Below, piece after piece: positions 1 to 9,317 of a DNA stretch of 64,000 nucleotides. The notes beneath the pieces are model-generated. The model did no database searches, had not been told where the DNA came from, and saw only the letters and a program-made list of their open reading frames with translations. This stretch comes from Nitrospira sp. GTDB taxonomy: Bacteria; Nitrospirota; Nitrospiria; Nitrospirales; Nitrospiraceae. The stretch covers positions 434,001-498,000 of the forward strand of contig CP126123.1 in NCBI GenBank assembly GCA_030123605.1, given 5' to 3'. The position numbers and the translations under genes are program-made. The number at the start of each line of letters is the position of its first letter. The stretch's first letter is position 1.

Positions 1-665
1 TCGCCAAGATCGACCAAGCGGATCTCTTCGTGGCGCTGGACAATGTGCAGTTCAAGAAAAACGAATGGCAGAATCGAAACCGGGTCCGTACGGCTCAAGG
101 CCAGCAATGGCTCACGGTGCCGGTCCTCCACCGTTTCGGTCAGCGGGTGAACGAGGTCGGCATCAATACCACGGTGAATTGGAAAGCGCGACACCTGCGC
201 GCGCTGGAGCTGCATTACGCGCGCGCCCGTTATCGAGAGCCTTACCTCAGTGAACTGCGCGATCTGTATGATGCACCTTGGACGAACCTGAGCGAACTCA
301 ACTTGGCCGTCCTGCGCTGGCTGATGCGATCGTTCCACATCACGACCCCGATCCGTCTCGCGTCGGCCTATGACCTGCGGGAGGAGGCTACCGATCGCCT
401 CATCGATATCTGCCTCACCGTCGGAGCCGATCGGTACCTCTGCGGTCCGGGAGCCGAGGCGTATATGGACCGACCACGTTTTCTGGCCTCCGGGCTTCGG
501 CTGGAAATACAGTATTTTTATCATCCCTTCTACGTACAATGTTACGATCCGTTCATGCCAGCTCTGTCGGCCATCGATCTTCTTTTCTGCCATGGATCGG
601 AAGCAGGAACGCTCTTGCGGCAGGCACGGCAGACGCAGGATGCGCGGGCGGCGATCGAAGCGTGA
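1..665 (+). CDS. WbqC-like family protein, 5' partial
   Basis: The reading frame is open from the left edge (first full codon at base 3) to a TGA at 663-665, so the N-terminus lies outside the window. The visible part, with DNVQFKKNEWQNRNR near its start and LCGPGAEAYMD in the middle, resembles the WbqC-like family (PF08889), which is found in O-antigen and surface-glycan clusters and has no firmly established reaction. It is followed 11 bases later by a PIG-L deacetylase and then by aminotransferase and glycan-lipid transferase genes, which fits a role in glycan modification. Family call from recognition; function inferred from context. Confidence 0.75.
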   Translation, partial: AKIDQADLFVALDNVQFKKNEWQNRNRVRTAQGQQWLTVPVLHRFGQRVNEVGINTTVNWKARHLRALELHYARARYREPYLSELRDLYDAPWTNLSELNLAVLRWLMRSFHITTPIRLASAYDLREEATDRLIDICLTVGADRYLCGPGAEAYMDRPRFLASGLRLEIQYFYHPFYVQCYDPFMPALSAIDLLFCHGSEAGTLLRQARQTQDARAAIEA

Positions 666-676
666 GGGAGGACGGA

Positions 677-1321
677 ATGGGACAGCGATCGGTCGACCCT
701 ATGCGGATCCTGGCGCTCGGTGCTCACCCGGACGATATCGAGGCCGGGTGCGGCGGCACGCTCGTCAAGTATGCCCAGAACGGGCACAGAATCTTCCTGA
801 TGATCATGACCGACGGCAGTCAAGGCGCCTCGTCGAAAATCCGCAAACGCGAGCAGGTCCAAGCGGCCCGGCTGCTCTGCGCGGAGAAGATCTATTGGGG
901 AGGATATCCCGACACGGAAGTGCCACTCGACCGTGAGGTGATCCAGAAGGTGGAACGGGTCGTCGATGCGGTCAAGCCGCATTTCATCTTCGTCAACTAC
1001 CACGACGACACCCATCAGGATCACCGGCATCTCGCCGTCAGCACCGTGACGGCCACGCGCTACACCAAGAACGTGTTGTTCTATGAGGGCCCCACCACGC
1101 AGAATTTCGCGCCGACCGTGTTCGTGGACATCGACCAGGTGCTTGAAGAAAAGGTCGCCGCGATTCAGGCCCATACCTCGCAGGTCAAAAAGACCAACAT
1201 CGAAGATGTGAGCATCGTCGATGTGATCCGTTCCGCGGCCCATTTCCGCGGCATTCAAGGACGCGTCAAAAACGCCGAGGGTTTTATTCCGCTGCGCCTG
1301 TTCATTAATATCGACCCGTGA
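677..1321 (+). CDS. PIG-L/LmbE family deacetylase
   Basis: This 214-residue protein has the LmbE/PIG-L signature ALGAHPDDIEAGCGG near the N-terminus and HQDHRHLA further on; the His, Asp-Asp and later His residues are the zinc ligands and catalytic residues of the family. Such enzymes remove N-acetyl groups from GlcNAc-type substrates in glycan or glycolipid synthesis. I chose ATG 677 because GAGGGAGGAC precedes it at good spacing; an upstream in-frame extension would overlap the WbqC-like gene and is not conserved-looking. The substrate is unknown. The gene sits between the WbqC-like gene and a DegT aminotransferase, consistent with amino-sugar tailoring. Confidence 0.85.
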   Translation: MGQRSVDPMRILALGAHPDDIEAGCGGTLVKYAQNGHRIFLMIMTDGSQGASSKIRKREQVQAARLLCAEKIYWGGYPDTEVPLDREVIQKVERVVDAVKPHFIFVNYHDDTHQDHRHLAVSTVTATRYTKNVLFYEGPTTQNFAPTVFVDIDQVLEEKVAAIQAHTSQVKKTNIEDVSIVDVIRSAAHFRGIQGRVKNAEGFIPLRLFINIDP

Positions 1322-1325
1322 TGCG

Positions 1326-2393
1326 ATGCCGATGATCCCGCACTCCAGACCCACCTTGGGACCGGAAGAAATCCGTGCCGTCGCCGACGTGCTGCGATCC
1401 GGGCAGGTGGCCGAAGGCCCGGCGGTCGCGCAGTTCGAGCGGGGCATGGCGGCCTATTTCGGCCTGCGAGGCGGCGTCGCCGTCGCTTCCGGCACGGTTG
1501 CGCTGGAAGTCGCGTTGCGTGCGCTCGGGGTCGCGCACGGCGACAATGTCATTCTCCCCAGTTACGTCTGCTCGGCCCCCTGGCTGGCGGTGCAGCGTGT
1601 CGGCGCGCAAGCCAGAATCGTGGACATCGATCCGGTGACCTACAATCTGGATCCGCAGAAAGTCCGCAAGGCACGTACGTCGCGGACACGCGCGGTGATC
1701 GTTCCGCACCTGTTCGGGTTGCCGGCGGACCTCACGTCATTGCAATCCCTGGGCATTCCCCTGATCGAGGATTGCGCACAGACCTTGGGCGCCACAGAGC
1801 AGGGGCGCGCGGTCGGCACGGTCGGCCTGCTGACCGTCTGTTCGTTCTACGCCACCAAGCTCCTCTGCACCGGAGAGGGCGGGATGGTGTTGTCCAACGA
1901 CGAGGTGTTGCTCGAACGGGCGCGTGCGCTTCGCGAGTATGATCAGGCACCGTCGCTCAATGCCGCGGCCTTCAACTGCAAGATGACGGATCTGCAGGCG
2001 GCACTGGGAACGGTGCAGTTGAACCAACTGGGAACCTTCCTTGAACGGCGGGCCTCGCTGGCCGCAGTCTATCGAGAGACGTTACCGACGGACATCTTCA
2101 CCCTGCCTGCCGTCCCCTCCGGCCGCACCCATTGTTATTACCGTTTCGTGGTGCGGCTCCCCAAAGGGTTGCAGTCGCCGGATGAACTGACGACCTACCT
2201 CTCGCGGGTGGCTCATCGGGGAGTGCAATGCCGCAAGCCGGTGTTCCGTCCCTTGCATCGGTATCTTGAGTTGCCGGATTTTCAGGCCAGCGATGAGGTC
2301 GATGGGACGGCCATCTCCTTGCCGATTCACCCCTCCATGACGGAAGACGAGGTCAGGTTGGTCGCACAGATTCTACGGGAAGAACTCAGGTGA
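1326..2393 (+). CDS. DegT/DnrJ/EryC1/StrS family aminotransferase
   Basis: The 355-residue product has the fold-type-I PLP enzyme pattern of the DegT/StrS family: GTVALEVALRALG in the cofactor-binding region, LIEDCAQTLGA with the PLP-pyridine aspartate, and SFYATKLLCTGEGGM with the presumed Schiff-base lysine at about residue 178. These enzymes transaminate keto-sugars bound to nucleotides. The start ATG 1326 follows the deacetylase stop by four bases, and the stop overlaps the next gene's GTG, so the genes are translationally coupled. The exact sugar substrate cannot be read from sequence. Confidence 0.88.
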   Translation: MPMIPHSRPTLGPEEIRAVADVLRSGQVAEGPAVAQFERGMAAYFGLRGGVAVASGTVALEVALRALGVAHGDNVILPSYVCSAPWLAVQRVGAQARIVDIDPVTYNLDPQKVRKARTSRTRAVIVPHLFGLPADLTSLQSLGIPLIEDCAQTLGATEQGRAVGTVGLLTVCSFYATKLLCTGEGGMVLSNDEVLLERARALREYDQAPSLNAAAFNCKMTDLQAALGTVQLNQLGTFLERRASLAAVYRETLPTDIFTLPAVPSGRTHCYYRFVVRLPKGLQSPDELTTYLSRVAHRGVQCRKPVFRPLHRYLELPDFQASDEVDGTAISLPIHPSMTEDEVRLVAQILREELR

Positions 2394-3556
2394 AACCGAT
2401 GGAGACCGACTTCACCGCGCCCTACTATCCGACGAAGCGGCGACCGTTGGCACCCGTGGCAATTGTCGCGATGCTGGGGACCCTCGCCCTCGCGATGCAC
2501 TGGATTCGAGAGCTGTTCATCGTGCAGGGGTTGCGGTGGCTCTATGTGCTGCTGTTCGCCTTTTTGGGAGCAGGCGCCTTCACTCCGATCCTGGTGCAGG
2601 CGGGCCGCCGATGGGGCCTCATGGACCTGCCTTCTGAACGGCGGGCGCATGGGTTGCCGACGCCTCGTTTGGGCGGCATCGCGGTCTATTTCGGCTTCAT
2701 CGCCTCCGTGTTGTTGAACTCCATCGTGCCGGACGGCATGCTCGGCATCCTCCTCGCCGGGACCTTGCTCCTGATCGTCGGGGTCCTTGACGACCTGCGG
2801 GAACTCTCCGCGCCGGTCAAACTCCTGGCCCAGGCGGTTGCGGCATGCATCGTGATCGTCACCGGCAAGGTCCTCACACTGTTTCCCGCGGGGCCGCTGG
2901 GCGACGTGGCCAATGTGGCACTCACGTTATTCTGGATCATCGGCATCACCAACGCCTTCAACTTCTTCGACGGCATGGACGGCCTGGCGACCGGGCTTGC
3001 GATGCTCATGGCCGGATTCATGGGGCTGGTGGCGTTTGAAACCGATCAACCGGGGCTGGGTTGGCTCTCCATCGCAGTCATCGGCGCCTGTATGGGATTT
3101 CTTCCCTACAACTTTCGTGGCACGCACCCGGCGTTGATTTTTCTCGGCGACGGCGGCTCGACCTTTCTCGGCTTTACCTTGGCCTGCCTGGCGGTCAAGG
3201 GCAATTGGGCGGACAACAATCCGATCGTTTCCTTCAGCAACCCCTTGTTGATCTTCGGCGTGCTGATCTACGACATGGTCCACATTACCGTGGAGCGTAT
3301 TGCGACGGGTAAGGTGAAGACGATCCACGAGTGGTTGGCCTATGTCGGCAAGGATCATTTGCACCATCGCCTGGAGCGGGCACTCGGCAGCCGCCAAGCC
3401 AGCATCGCCATGATCTTCACCATCACCACCTGCCTTGGCCTGTCCGCGCTGGCCTTGCGCCATGCCGGTACCGGCGAGGCGTTCCTGCTCTTGACCCAAG
3501 CCTGCCTGATCGTCATGATGGTCACGATTCTCGAGCTGTCCACGAGACGGCGGTAG
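2390..3556 (+). CDS. WecA/MraY-type undecaprenyl-phosphate sugar-1-phosphate transferase
   Basis: This polytopic membrane protein of up to 388 residues belongs to the glycosyltransferase 4 family that attaches a HexNAc-1-phosphate to undecaprenyl phosphate. The hallmarks are VGVLDDLREL, NAFNFFDGMDGLA with the catalytic acidic residues, FLGDGGS, and a histidine-rich DHLHHRL segment on the cytoplasmic side. The start is either GTG 2390, overlapping the aminotransferase stop, or ATG 2399; the AGG-rich stretch upstream suits the latter a little better. As the last gene of this cluster it probably initiates a glycan separate from the exopolysaccharide made further downstream. Confidence 0.85.
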   Translation: MKPMETDFTAPYYPTKRRPLAPVAIVAMLGTLALAMHWIRELFIVQGLRWLYVLLFAFLGAGAFTPILVQAGRRWGLMDLPSERRAHGLPTPRLGGIAVYFGFIASVLLNSIVPDGMLGILLAGTLLLIVGVLDDLRELSAPVKLLAQAVAACIVIVTGKVLTLFPAGPLGDVANVALTLFWIIGITNAFNFFDGMDGLATGLAMLMAGFMGLVAFETDQPGLGWLSIAVIGACMGFLPYNFRGTHPALIFLGDGGSTFLGFTLACLAVKGNWADNNPIVSFSNPLLIFGVLIYDMVHITVERIATGKVKTIHEWLAYVGKDHLHHRLERALGSRQASIAMIFTITTCLGLSALALRHAGTGEAFLLLTQACLIVMMVTILELSTRRR

Positions 3557-3589
3557 GGTTTCCTCTCATAATCAACGGAGTCTGTACCC

Positions 3590-4621
3590 ATGGTCCCCAC
3601 TGTCGAGTGGAAAGACGGTGCTGTGCGTCTGCTGGATCAGAGCCGGTTGCCGACGCAGGTCGAGTTCATCGACTGCCGCGACTATCGCGCCGTGGCACTG
3701 GCCATCCGCGAGTTGAAGGTTCGCGGCGCCCCGGCGATCGGGGTGACGGCAGCCATGGGAGTGGCGTTGGGGGCTCGTTCGTTGAAGCAGACAAGGTACG
3801 GGGAGTTCGAGCGGGCGGTCGCAGAGATCTGCGACCATTTGGCTGCGTCCCGGCCCACCGCCGTGAATCTCTTCTGGGCCATCGCCCGGATGAAACAGAA
3901 AGTGGCGACGCTCCGTGATCAATCCCCGGCGGTCATTCAAGAAGCGTTGATCAACGAATCTCAAGCGATTCTTGAGGAAGACATCGCGCTCTGCAAAGCC
4001 ATGGGACAACATGGCGCTTCGTTGATTCAGCACGGCCAGACCATCCTGACCCATTGCAATGCCGGAGCGTTGGCGACGGCGGGATACGGGACTGCGCTCG
4101 GTGTCGTTCGGGCGGCCTGGGAACAGGGAAAACAGATCCGTGTCATCGCCGACGAAACCAGGCCGGTCCTCCAAGGCGCGCGCCTCACGGCTTGGGAACT
4201 GATGCAGGACAAGATTCCCGTCACGTTGATTACGGACAACATGGCCGGCACGCTGATGCGGCAGGGTAAGATCCATGTCTGTGTCGTCGGGGCGGACCGC
4301 ATCGCCGTCAACGGGGATGTCGCCAACAAAATCGGCACCTACTCTGTGGCGGTGCTGGCGCAGGCGCACAAGATTCCATTCTACGTAGCGGCTCCGTATT
4401 CGACCATCGACCTCAACAGCAAAACCGGCGCCGACATCCCCATCGAAGAACGCAATCCCCTTGAAATCACATCGATGCACGGCAGCCATCCGGTCGCGCC
4501 TGAAGGGGTGGAGGTGTACAACCCCGCCTTCGATGTGACTCCCGCCGAGCTGATCACCGGCATCATCACGGAACGGGGAGTGTTCAAGCCGAGAAGGCTC
4601 GCGGACGTCTTCCGGTCCTAG
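3590..4621 (+). CDS. mtnA: S-methyl-5-thioribose-1-phosphate isomerase
   Basis: The 343-residue product matches MtnA over its length, with [13 protein letters not shown] near residue 45, the catalytic cysteine in [10 protein letters not shown] and the catalytic aspartate in [16 protein letters not shown]. It converts methylthioribose 1-phosphate to methylthioribulose 1-phosphate in the methionine salvage pathway. ATG 3590 is the natural start, giving the usual N-terminal VEWKDGAV. The gene stands apart from the glycan cluster upstream by 33 bases and may share its transcript. No other methionine salvage gene is in the window. Confidence 0.95.
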   Translation: MVPTVEWKDGAVRLLDQSRLPTQVEFIDCRDYRAVALAIRELKVRGAPAIGVTAAMGVALGARSLKQTRYGEFERAVAEICDHLAASRPTAVNLFWAIARMKQKVATLRDQSPAVIQEALINESQAILEEDIALCKAMGQHGASLIQHGQTILTHCNAGALATAGYGTALGVVRAAWEQGKQIRVIADETRPVLQGARLTAWELMQDKIPVTLITDNMAGTLMRQGKIHVCVVGADRIAVNGDVANKIGTYSVAVLAQAHKIPFYVAAPYSTIDLNSKTGADIPIEERNPLEITSMHGSHPVAPEGVEVYNPAFDVTPAELITGIITERGVFKPRRLADVFRS

Positions 4622-4667
4622 CGGAAGGCCTGTATCCTTCTCGCTTCTTCATTATCGGCCCGTTACC

Positions 4668-4697
4668 TTGCCAGCACTTCCGACGCTTCTTTATAAT
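4668..4697 (+). promoter_or_regulatory. Candidate sigma-70 promoter for ndk
   Basis: TTGCCA at 4668-4673 and a perfect TATAAT at 4692-4697 are separated by 18 bases, in the 141-base gap between mtnA and ndk. The leader to the ndk ATG would be about 60 bases. Confidence 0.6.
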
Positions 4698-4762
4698 GCC
4701 GCAAGAGTTTTTTTCGAAGGCCATCGTGCCGATATTTTCTAGCTGAAGGAGCCAGATGACCC

Positions 4763-5182
4763 ATGAGTGAACGTACCCTTGCGATCATCAAGCCGGACGC
4801 GGTGAAGAAGCACGCGATCGGCGACATCATCAATCGATACGAGAAGGCGGGGCTGAAGCCGGTGGCCATGCGGCTGACGCAGCTGTCGAAAGCGACGGCC
4901 CAGGGCTTTTACGCCGTGCACAAGGCCAGACCCTTCTTCGACAGCCTGTGCACCTTCATGTCTTCGGGGCCCTGCGTGGTGCTGGTGTTGCAGGGGGACA
5001 ATGCGATCAAGGTCAACCGCGAACTCATGGGCGCGACCGATCCGGCCAAGGCGGAAAACGGTACCATCCGTGCGGCCCATGGAGCGAATATCGAATTCAA
5101 CGCCGTCCATGGATCGGATGGACCGGACACGGCCAAATTCGAGATTGGGTATTTCTTTTCCGAAATGGAGTTGGTCGGGTAG
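4763..5182 (+). CDS. ndk: Nucleoside diphosphate kinase
   Basis: The 139-residue protein is a full-length Ndk. It starts with the family's [10 protein letters not shown] and has the phospho-histidine in NAVHGSD near residue 116. It transfers the gamma phosphate of ATP to nucleoside diphosphates in the cytoplasm. GAAGGAGCC lies upstream of ATG 4763, and a strong sigma-70-like promoter precedes it. The following lipoprotein gene starts only a few bases after the stop, so the two may be cotranscribed. Confidence 0.97.
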   Translation: MSERTLAIIKPDAVKKHAIGDIINRYEKAGLKPVAMRLTQLSKATAQGFYAVHKARPFFDSLCTFMSSGPCVVLVLQGDNAIKVNRELMGATDPAKAENGTIRAAHGANIEFNAVHGSDGPDTAKFEIGYFFSEMELVG

Positions 5183-5189
5183 GGGCGCG

Positions 5190-6740
5190 TTGAGCGCGGA
5201 CATTCCTCACGCAATCGATGCTCGACGGTTCCCCCCCGACCGTCAAGCCGGTCTCTGTCGGCTGGTCCTGACGGTGATGGCGCTGATCTGTGCCGGTTGT
5301 GCGGAGACGCCGCCGACTCCGGTCGCACAGCCGATCGACAACCCGGCGATCGAGACCGAGGGAAGGTTGTGGTACCAAGCCTCCACCGCCTTCTCCGACG
5401 GTCGGTATTCCGCCGCCATCCATCTCTACGAACGGTATCTCGCGACCTATCCCAAATCCCGCCGCGCCGCGGAAGCCCATTGGGAGTTAGGGCAGTCCTA
5501 CGAACAGATGGGCGAGGTGACGGCCGCGGTGAAAGAATACCGCACCTTGGCCGGTCCCGAGGGCGCGTCCGCGTCCACCGTGAGTTCCTACGCCGATCGC
5601 GCCTCGCATCGAATCGAGACCTTGCGCAATCAGACGGCCTTGTCGAGCGGCGCCAAGTCCGGCCATACGGCCCTCTATGTCCCCTTCAATAATCTACCGC
5701 CGATGTCTCACGTCGAATCCTGGGTGCGGCAGTTGAATGCGCAGGGGATCAGCGCCATTCTGTTGGACGCGACTCCCGACTCGTCCTTCACAAGGCCTGC
5801 TGTCCCAATCGGTTCCGCCTCGACAGGTCCGTCGTCAGACGAGAAAGGAGGTGCGTTGTTCGCCACGTCTCGCAGTCCCATCCTTGTCGACTGGTACAGT
5901 GTGATCGTGCCGCAAGCCCACGAGCTGGGTCTGTCCGTCTATGCGGTCATCGACCTGTTTCATTCGCCCCTCTCAGACCGCCGTCCGGATTCTTTGATGC
6001 GCATCTACGATCCAACCAGACGCAAGATCTATCCCTGGAGGCAGTTCGACCTGCTGACTTCCTCCGTCCAGCAACCGATGGCTCAGTTTTTGCTGGACCT
6101 GGCAAAGAGTGGAGTGGACGGGATGGTCTTTCGCGCCAGGGCCGAGAATAGTTTTGCGTATGAAGTGAGCGACGGCGTGCTGCGCCGATTCGAAACCCAT
6201 TTCCAGCAGCCGGCTTCCGATGTGGCGCAAGCCCTTCGCGAGCACATGGCACTGCGTCCGAATGAGGCGGCGCCGGCCTCCGACAAAACCCTCTGGCGCT
6301 GGGTGGGGTGGAAGGCGCGCCAGGAACTCGAGGTGTTGGCACGGTTCAGGGCCTATCTTCAAAAGGCCTTCCCGCGCCTGCGTCTGATGATCGAGATCCA
6401 TCCGGAGGCCCTGTCGAATCCGTCTTTCGCCCTGGTGAATTACGGGGAAGATGCGGCGGAAGCGCGTCGGCGTGGATTCGATCTGTTGTTGGGAGGGCCA
6501 TCCCGCGAGGCTTCCGATGTCCGATCGTTCGCGGGGTCGTACAAGGGATGGAGTCGCGATGTCGTGCAGGAAGCGAAAGGCGAACCGCAAACACTTCCGC
6601 AAGGATGGGTGTTGCTCCGCACACCGGCCGAGCATGGAGGCGGGATGTTCACGGGGCTCGCGCAGCAGGCCGACGAGTTACGTACACCGGACATTCGCCA
6701 TCTCGTCTTTGTACCGAACGCGAGTGAACCGGTTCCTTGA
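5190..6740 (+). CDS. Putative lipoprotein: TPR-like N-terminus plus TIM-barrel (PgaB C-terminal-like) domain
   Basis: About 516 residues if read from TTG 5190. Residues 20-40 form a hydrophobic stretch ending in ALICAGC, a plausible lipobox. Residues 50-130 look like tetratricopeptide repeats of the BamD/YbgF type (AAIHLYERYLATYPKSRRA, then HWELGQSYEQMGEVTAA). The rest resembles the glycoside-hydrolase-like barrel seen in the C-terminal half of PgaB, with LNAQGISAILLDA, a VDGMVFRA strand and RLMIEIHP. It may bind or trim a polysaccharide at the outer membrane. Start is uncertain because no strong ribosome site is visible. The domain match is pattern recognition, not a database result. Confidence 0.55.
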   Translation: MSADIPHAIDARRFPPDRQAGLCRLVLTVMALICAGCAETPPTPVAQPIDNPAIETEGRLWYQASTAFSDGRYSAAIHLYERYLATYPKSRRAAEAHWELGQSYEQMGEVTAAVKEYRTLAGPEGASASTVSSYADRASHRIETLRNQTALSSGAKSGHTALYVPFNNLPPMSHVESWVRQLNAQGISAILLDATPDSSFTRPAVPIGSASTGPSSDEKGGALFATSRSPILVDWYSVIVPQAHELGLSVYAVIDLFHSPLSDRRPDSLMRIYDPTRRKIYPWRQFDLLTSSVQQPMAQFLLDLAKSGVDGMVFRARAENSFAYEVSDGVLRRFETHFQQPASDVAQALREHMALRPNEAAPASDKTLWRWVGWKARQELEVLARFRAYLQKAFPRLRLMIEIHPEALSNPSFALVNYGEDAAEARRRGFDLLLGGPSREASDVRSFAGSYKGWSRDVVQEAKGEPQTLPQGWVLLRTPAEHGGGMFTGLAQQADELRTPDIRHLVFVPNASEPVP

Positions 6741-6765
6741 CAAAGCGTCCCGCAGCTTTTACGAT
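6737..6765 (+). promoter_or_regulatory. Candidate sigma-70 promoter for gcvH-lpdA
   Basis: A perfect TTGACA at 6737-6742 is followed after 17 bases by TACGAT at 6760-6765. The -35 box overlaps the stop codon of the upstream lipoprotein gene. The leader to gcvH would be about 90 bases. Confidence 0.6.
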
Positions 6766-6860
6766 CCGGCGGCATCATCGGGCGAGGACAGCGTTTCCCA
6801 TGCAGGTGCGCGCAGGGTCATCCCACGCGGAACATTTCAGTAACCGCCGAGAGGAGTGTC

Positions 6861-7247
6861 ATGATACCGTCCAATCTCCGCTACCACCAGGAACATGAAT
6901 GGGCCCGCGTCGAAGGCAAGCAGGCGACGATCGGCATCAGCCATTTTGCCCAGGATGCGTTGGGCGACATCGTCTTCATCGACCTCCCGAAAGTCGGCAC
7001 GACGCTCACGGCCGGCCAGCAGATCGGCGAGGTGGAATCGACCAAAACCACCTCTACCATCTACACACCGGTCAGCGGGACGGTCACGAAGATCAACGCA
7101 GACCTCAAGGACCATCCAGAGGCCGTCAATTCCGATCCCTACGGCAAAGGTTGGATGGCCGTGATCGATCTCACGGCCCCGACCGAGGTGGATCAGCTCA
7201 TGTCCGCCGCCCAGTACGAAGAGTTTTTGAGCAAACAGAAACACTAA
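6861..7247 (+). CDS. gcvH: Glycine cleavage system H protein
   Basis: This 128-residue protein is a complete H protein, starting with a typical LRYHQEHEWARVEG and carrying the lipoyl-lysine at Lys62 in EVESTKTTS. H protein shuttles the aminomethyl group between the P, T and L proteins, and can also carry lipoate in lipoate relay systems. GAGGAGTGTC precedes ATG 6861. It is paired with a dihydrolipoyl dehydrogenase 23 bases downstream; the P and T proteins are not in the window, so a stand-alone lipoate-carrier role is also possible. Confidence 0.95.
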   Translation: MIPSNLRYHQEHEWARVEGKQATIGISHFAQDALGDIVFIDLPKVGTTLTAGQQIGEVESTKTTSTIYTPVSGTVTKINADLKDHPEAVNSDPYGKGWMAVIDLTAPTEVDQLMSAAQYEEFLSKQKH

Positions 7248-7270
7248 CTTACCGTCTCATCGGATCGGAT

Positions 7271-8692
7271 ATGAAACACCTCGCGATTCTTGGAGCCGGT
7301 CCCGGCGGGTACGTAGCGGCGATCCGTGCGGCCCAGCTGGGGGCGCGTGTGACCGTGATCGAGAACCAGGCGCTCGGCGGCGTCTGTCTGAACTGCGGCT
7401 GCATCCCGAGCAAAGCCCTGTTGTCGGTCGTAGAACTCGGCGATAAGGCCAAGAGGGCCAAGGAGGTCGGTCTCCTCCTCGACGGCCCCATCACCTACGA
7501 TCCCGCGGCCATGGTCGCCCGAAAAAACAAAGTGGTGTCGATGCTCGTCAAGGGGATCGCCACACTCTTCAAAACCTGGAATATCGAACATGTGGAAGGA
7601 ACCGGTGCATTGCTGGACGCCGGCACGATTCGCGTCGCCAAACAGGACGGCAGCGACGTTCAGATTATGGCCGATGGGGTGGTCATCGCCACCGGCTCCT
7701 CTTGGCCGAACCTGCCGCTCTTTCCCATCGACGGAACCAGGATCATCACGAGCAAGCAGGCTTTGGATCTCGATCGAATCCCCGCGAGCCTGTTGATCGT
7801 CGGCGGAGGGGTGGAAGGCTGTGAGTTCGCCTCCCTCTATAGTGGGCTCGGGACACAGGTGACCCTGGTCGAACTTCTGCCGCGCCTGTTGCCGCTGGAG
7901 GATGAAGAGATCAGCCAGTTGACGGAACGTGAGATGAAAAAGCGGGGTGTGGAGGTTCGAACCGGTGTCACGGTCGATAGCATCGTCAAGCAGCCGGACT
8001 CGGTGACGGCCCGTTTGCGCGACGGACTGTCGCTCAATGTGGAGCAGGTGTTGGTCTCGGTGGGGCGTGGGTTCAACTCGCGCGGCATCGGGTTGGAGAA
8101 AGTCGGAGTACGGGTGGGGACGCGCGGCGAAATCGTCGTGAACGACCGGATGGAGACGAACGTACCGGGCGTCTACGCGATCGGCGACGTGGTCGGCAAG
8201 GCGATGTTGGCGCATGTCGCGTCGGCGCAGGGAAAAGTGGCGGTAGAAAATTTTCTGGGCTGCCCTCGCTCGATCGACTATGAGGTCATCCCGACGGGCA
8301 TCTTTACGTTACCTGAAATCGGACGGGTTGGACTCACCGAACAAGAAGCCCGGGACCGCTGTCTTGCGGCAGGGAAAGATCCACAGCAGGCGCTCAAGAT
8401 CGGACGGTTCCGTTATGGCGGGTTGGGAAAAGCGCAGGCCACGGGAGACATTCAAGGGTTGGTGAAGGTCATTGCCGATGCGGAGACGGATCGGATTCTC
8501 GGCGCCCACATCCTCGGCGCCCATGCGACCGATTTGATTCACGAAGCGGCCTTGGCGATGCAAGTGGGCGCCACCGCCTCCCGAGTCGCCGATATGATTC
8601 ACGCGCACCCGACATTCGCTGAGGGCCTCATGGAGGCCATGGAGGATGTCCATGGCCTGGCCATTCATTTGGCGCGTAAGCGAGAGGCCTGA
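7271..8692 (+). CDS. lpdA: Dihydrolipoyl dehydrogenase
   Basis: The 473-residue FAD enzyme shows the N-terminal GAGPGGY dinucleotide-binding motif, the redox disulfide Cys39/Cys44 in CLNCGCIPSK, a second Rossmann motif GGGVEGCEFAS for NAD, the FAD motif VYAIGDVVG and the C-terminal His-Glu pair in HAHPTFAE. It reoxidises dihydrolipoyl groups, here most likely those of the adjacent H protein. Long frames extend upstream of ATG 7271 but run through gcvH in another frame and are not real. The extra cysteine between the two redox cysteines is unusual but leaves the motif intact. Confidence 0.95.
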   Translation: MKHLAILGAGPGGYVAAIRAAQLGARVTVIENQALGGVCLNCGCIPSKALLSVVELGDKAKRAKEVGLLLDGPITYDPAAMVARKNKVVSMLVKGIATLFKTWNIEHVEGTGALLDAGTIRVAKQDGSDVQIMADGVVIATGSSWPNLPLFPIDGTRIITSKQALDLDRIPASLLIVGGGVEGCEFASLYSGLGTQVTLVELLPRLLPLEDEEISQLTEREMKKRGVEVRTGVTVDSIVKQPDSVTARLRDGLSLNVEQVLVSVGRGFNSRGIGLEKVGVRVGTRGEIVVNDRMETNVPGVYAIGDVVGKAMLAHVASAQGKVAVENFLGCPRSIDYEVIPTGIFTLPEIGRVGLTEQEARDRCLAAGKDPQQALKIGRFRYGGLGKAQATGDIQGLVKVIADAETDRILGAHILGAHATDLIHEAALAMQVGATASRVADMIHAHPTFAEGLMEAMEDVHGLAIHLARKREA

Positions 8693-8777
8693 TGGCATCA
8701 GTGATGCCCTGAACCATTGCACCAGCGATTCCGTCACATGCATCATCGTCACACCGGCCATCTGATTCAACGTTGAT

Positions 8778-9317
8778 ATGGTGCAATCGTTCCTCATCAA
8801 GCTCGTGATGCTGGCCGTGACGCTGGGCGTATTGCTGTGGATCGGCGCTGTGACACCGGAGAGGCAGGTGGTGAAGCGATCGGCTCAACCGGGCACCCTG
8901 CCGAGTTCGACCGTACCACAACAGCTCACGAGCCGTTTGCAGGCGGTGAGTCTTCCGGCTGGTACAGTGAGTCCTCTGCCGGACCTATCGGATCGTGACG
9001 CCTCACCGAAGGCAGAGGAATCTGAATCACCGACCGCGGTCAATGGACTGCCCGGCGAATCACGTGCGGCGACTCAGAACCAGTCGCGCCGGATCGATCT
9101 CAACCAGGCAAGCCTTTCGGATCTGGAGGCCTTGCCCGGCATCGGTCCCAAATTGGCGCAGCGAGTGGTCGAGTATCGTACCCTGCGCGGTCCCTTCAAA
9201 AAAGTGGAAGATCTGCGTGAGGTGAAGGGGATCGGCCGCAAGAAGTTCGACCGCCTGCGTCCCCATGTCCTGGTAACCAATACCAGATCGCTTTCTCCAC
9301 ACAAAGGAACGCTGTGA
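8778..9317 (+). CDS. ComEA-like helix-hairpin-helix protein
   Basis: The 179-residue protein has one N-terminal membrane segment ([20 protein letters not shown]), a low-complexity spacer, and a C-terminal ComEA domain at about residues 102-165 with two helix-hairpin-helix motifs ([16 protein letters not shown] and [12 protein letters not shown]). Proteins of this kind bind double-stranded DNA outside the inner membrane during natural transformation. Its stop overlaps the GTG start of tyrS. No other competence gene is in the window, so the role in DNA uptake is inferred from the family only. Confidence 0.85.
   Translation: MVQSFLIKLVMLAVTLGVLLWIGAVTPERQVVKRSAQPGTLPSSTVPQQLTSRLQAVSLPAGTVSPLPDLSDRDASPKAEESESPTAVNGLPGESRAATQNQSRRIDLNQASLSDLEALPGIGPKLAQRVVEYRTLRGPFKKVEDLREVKGIGRKKFDRLRPHVLVTNTRSLSPHKGTL

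Noticed and set aside
7244-8215. 323-codon minus-strand frame
   Set aside because: Antisense to lpdA, which has all family motifs on the plus strand.
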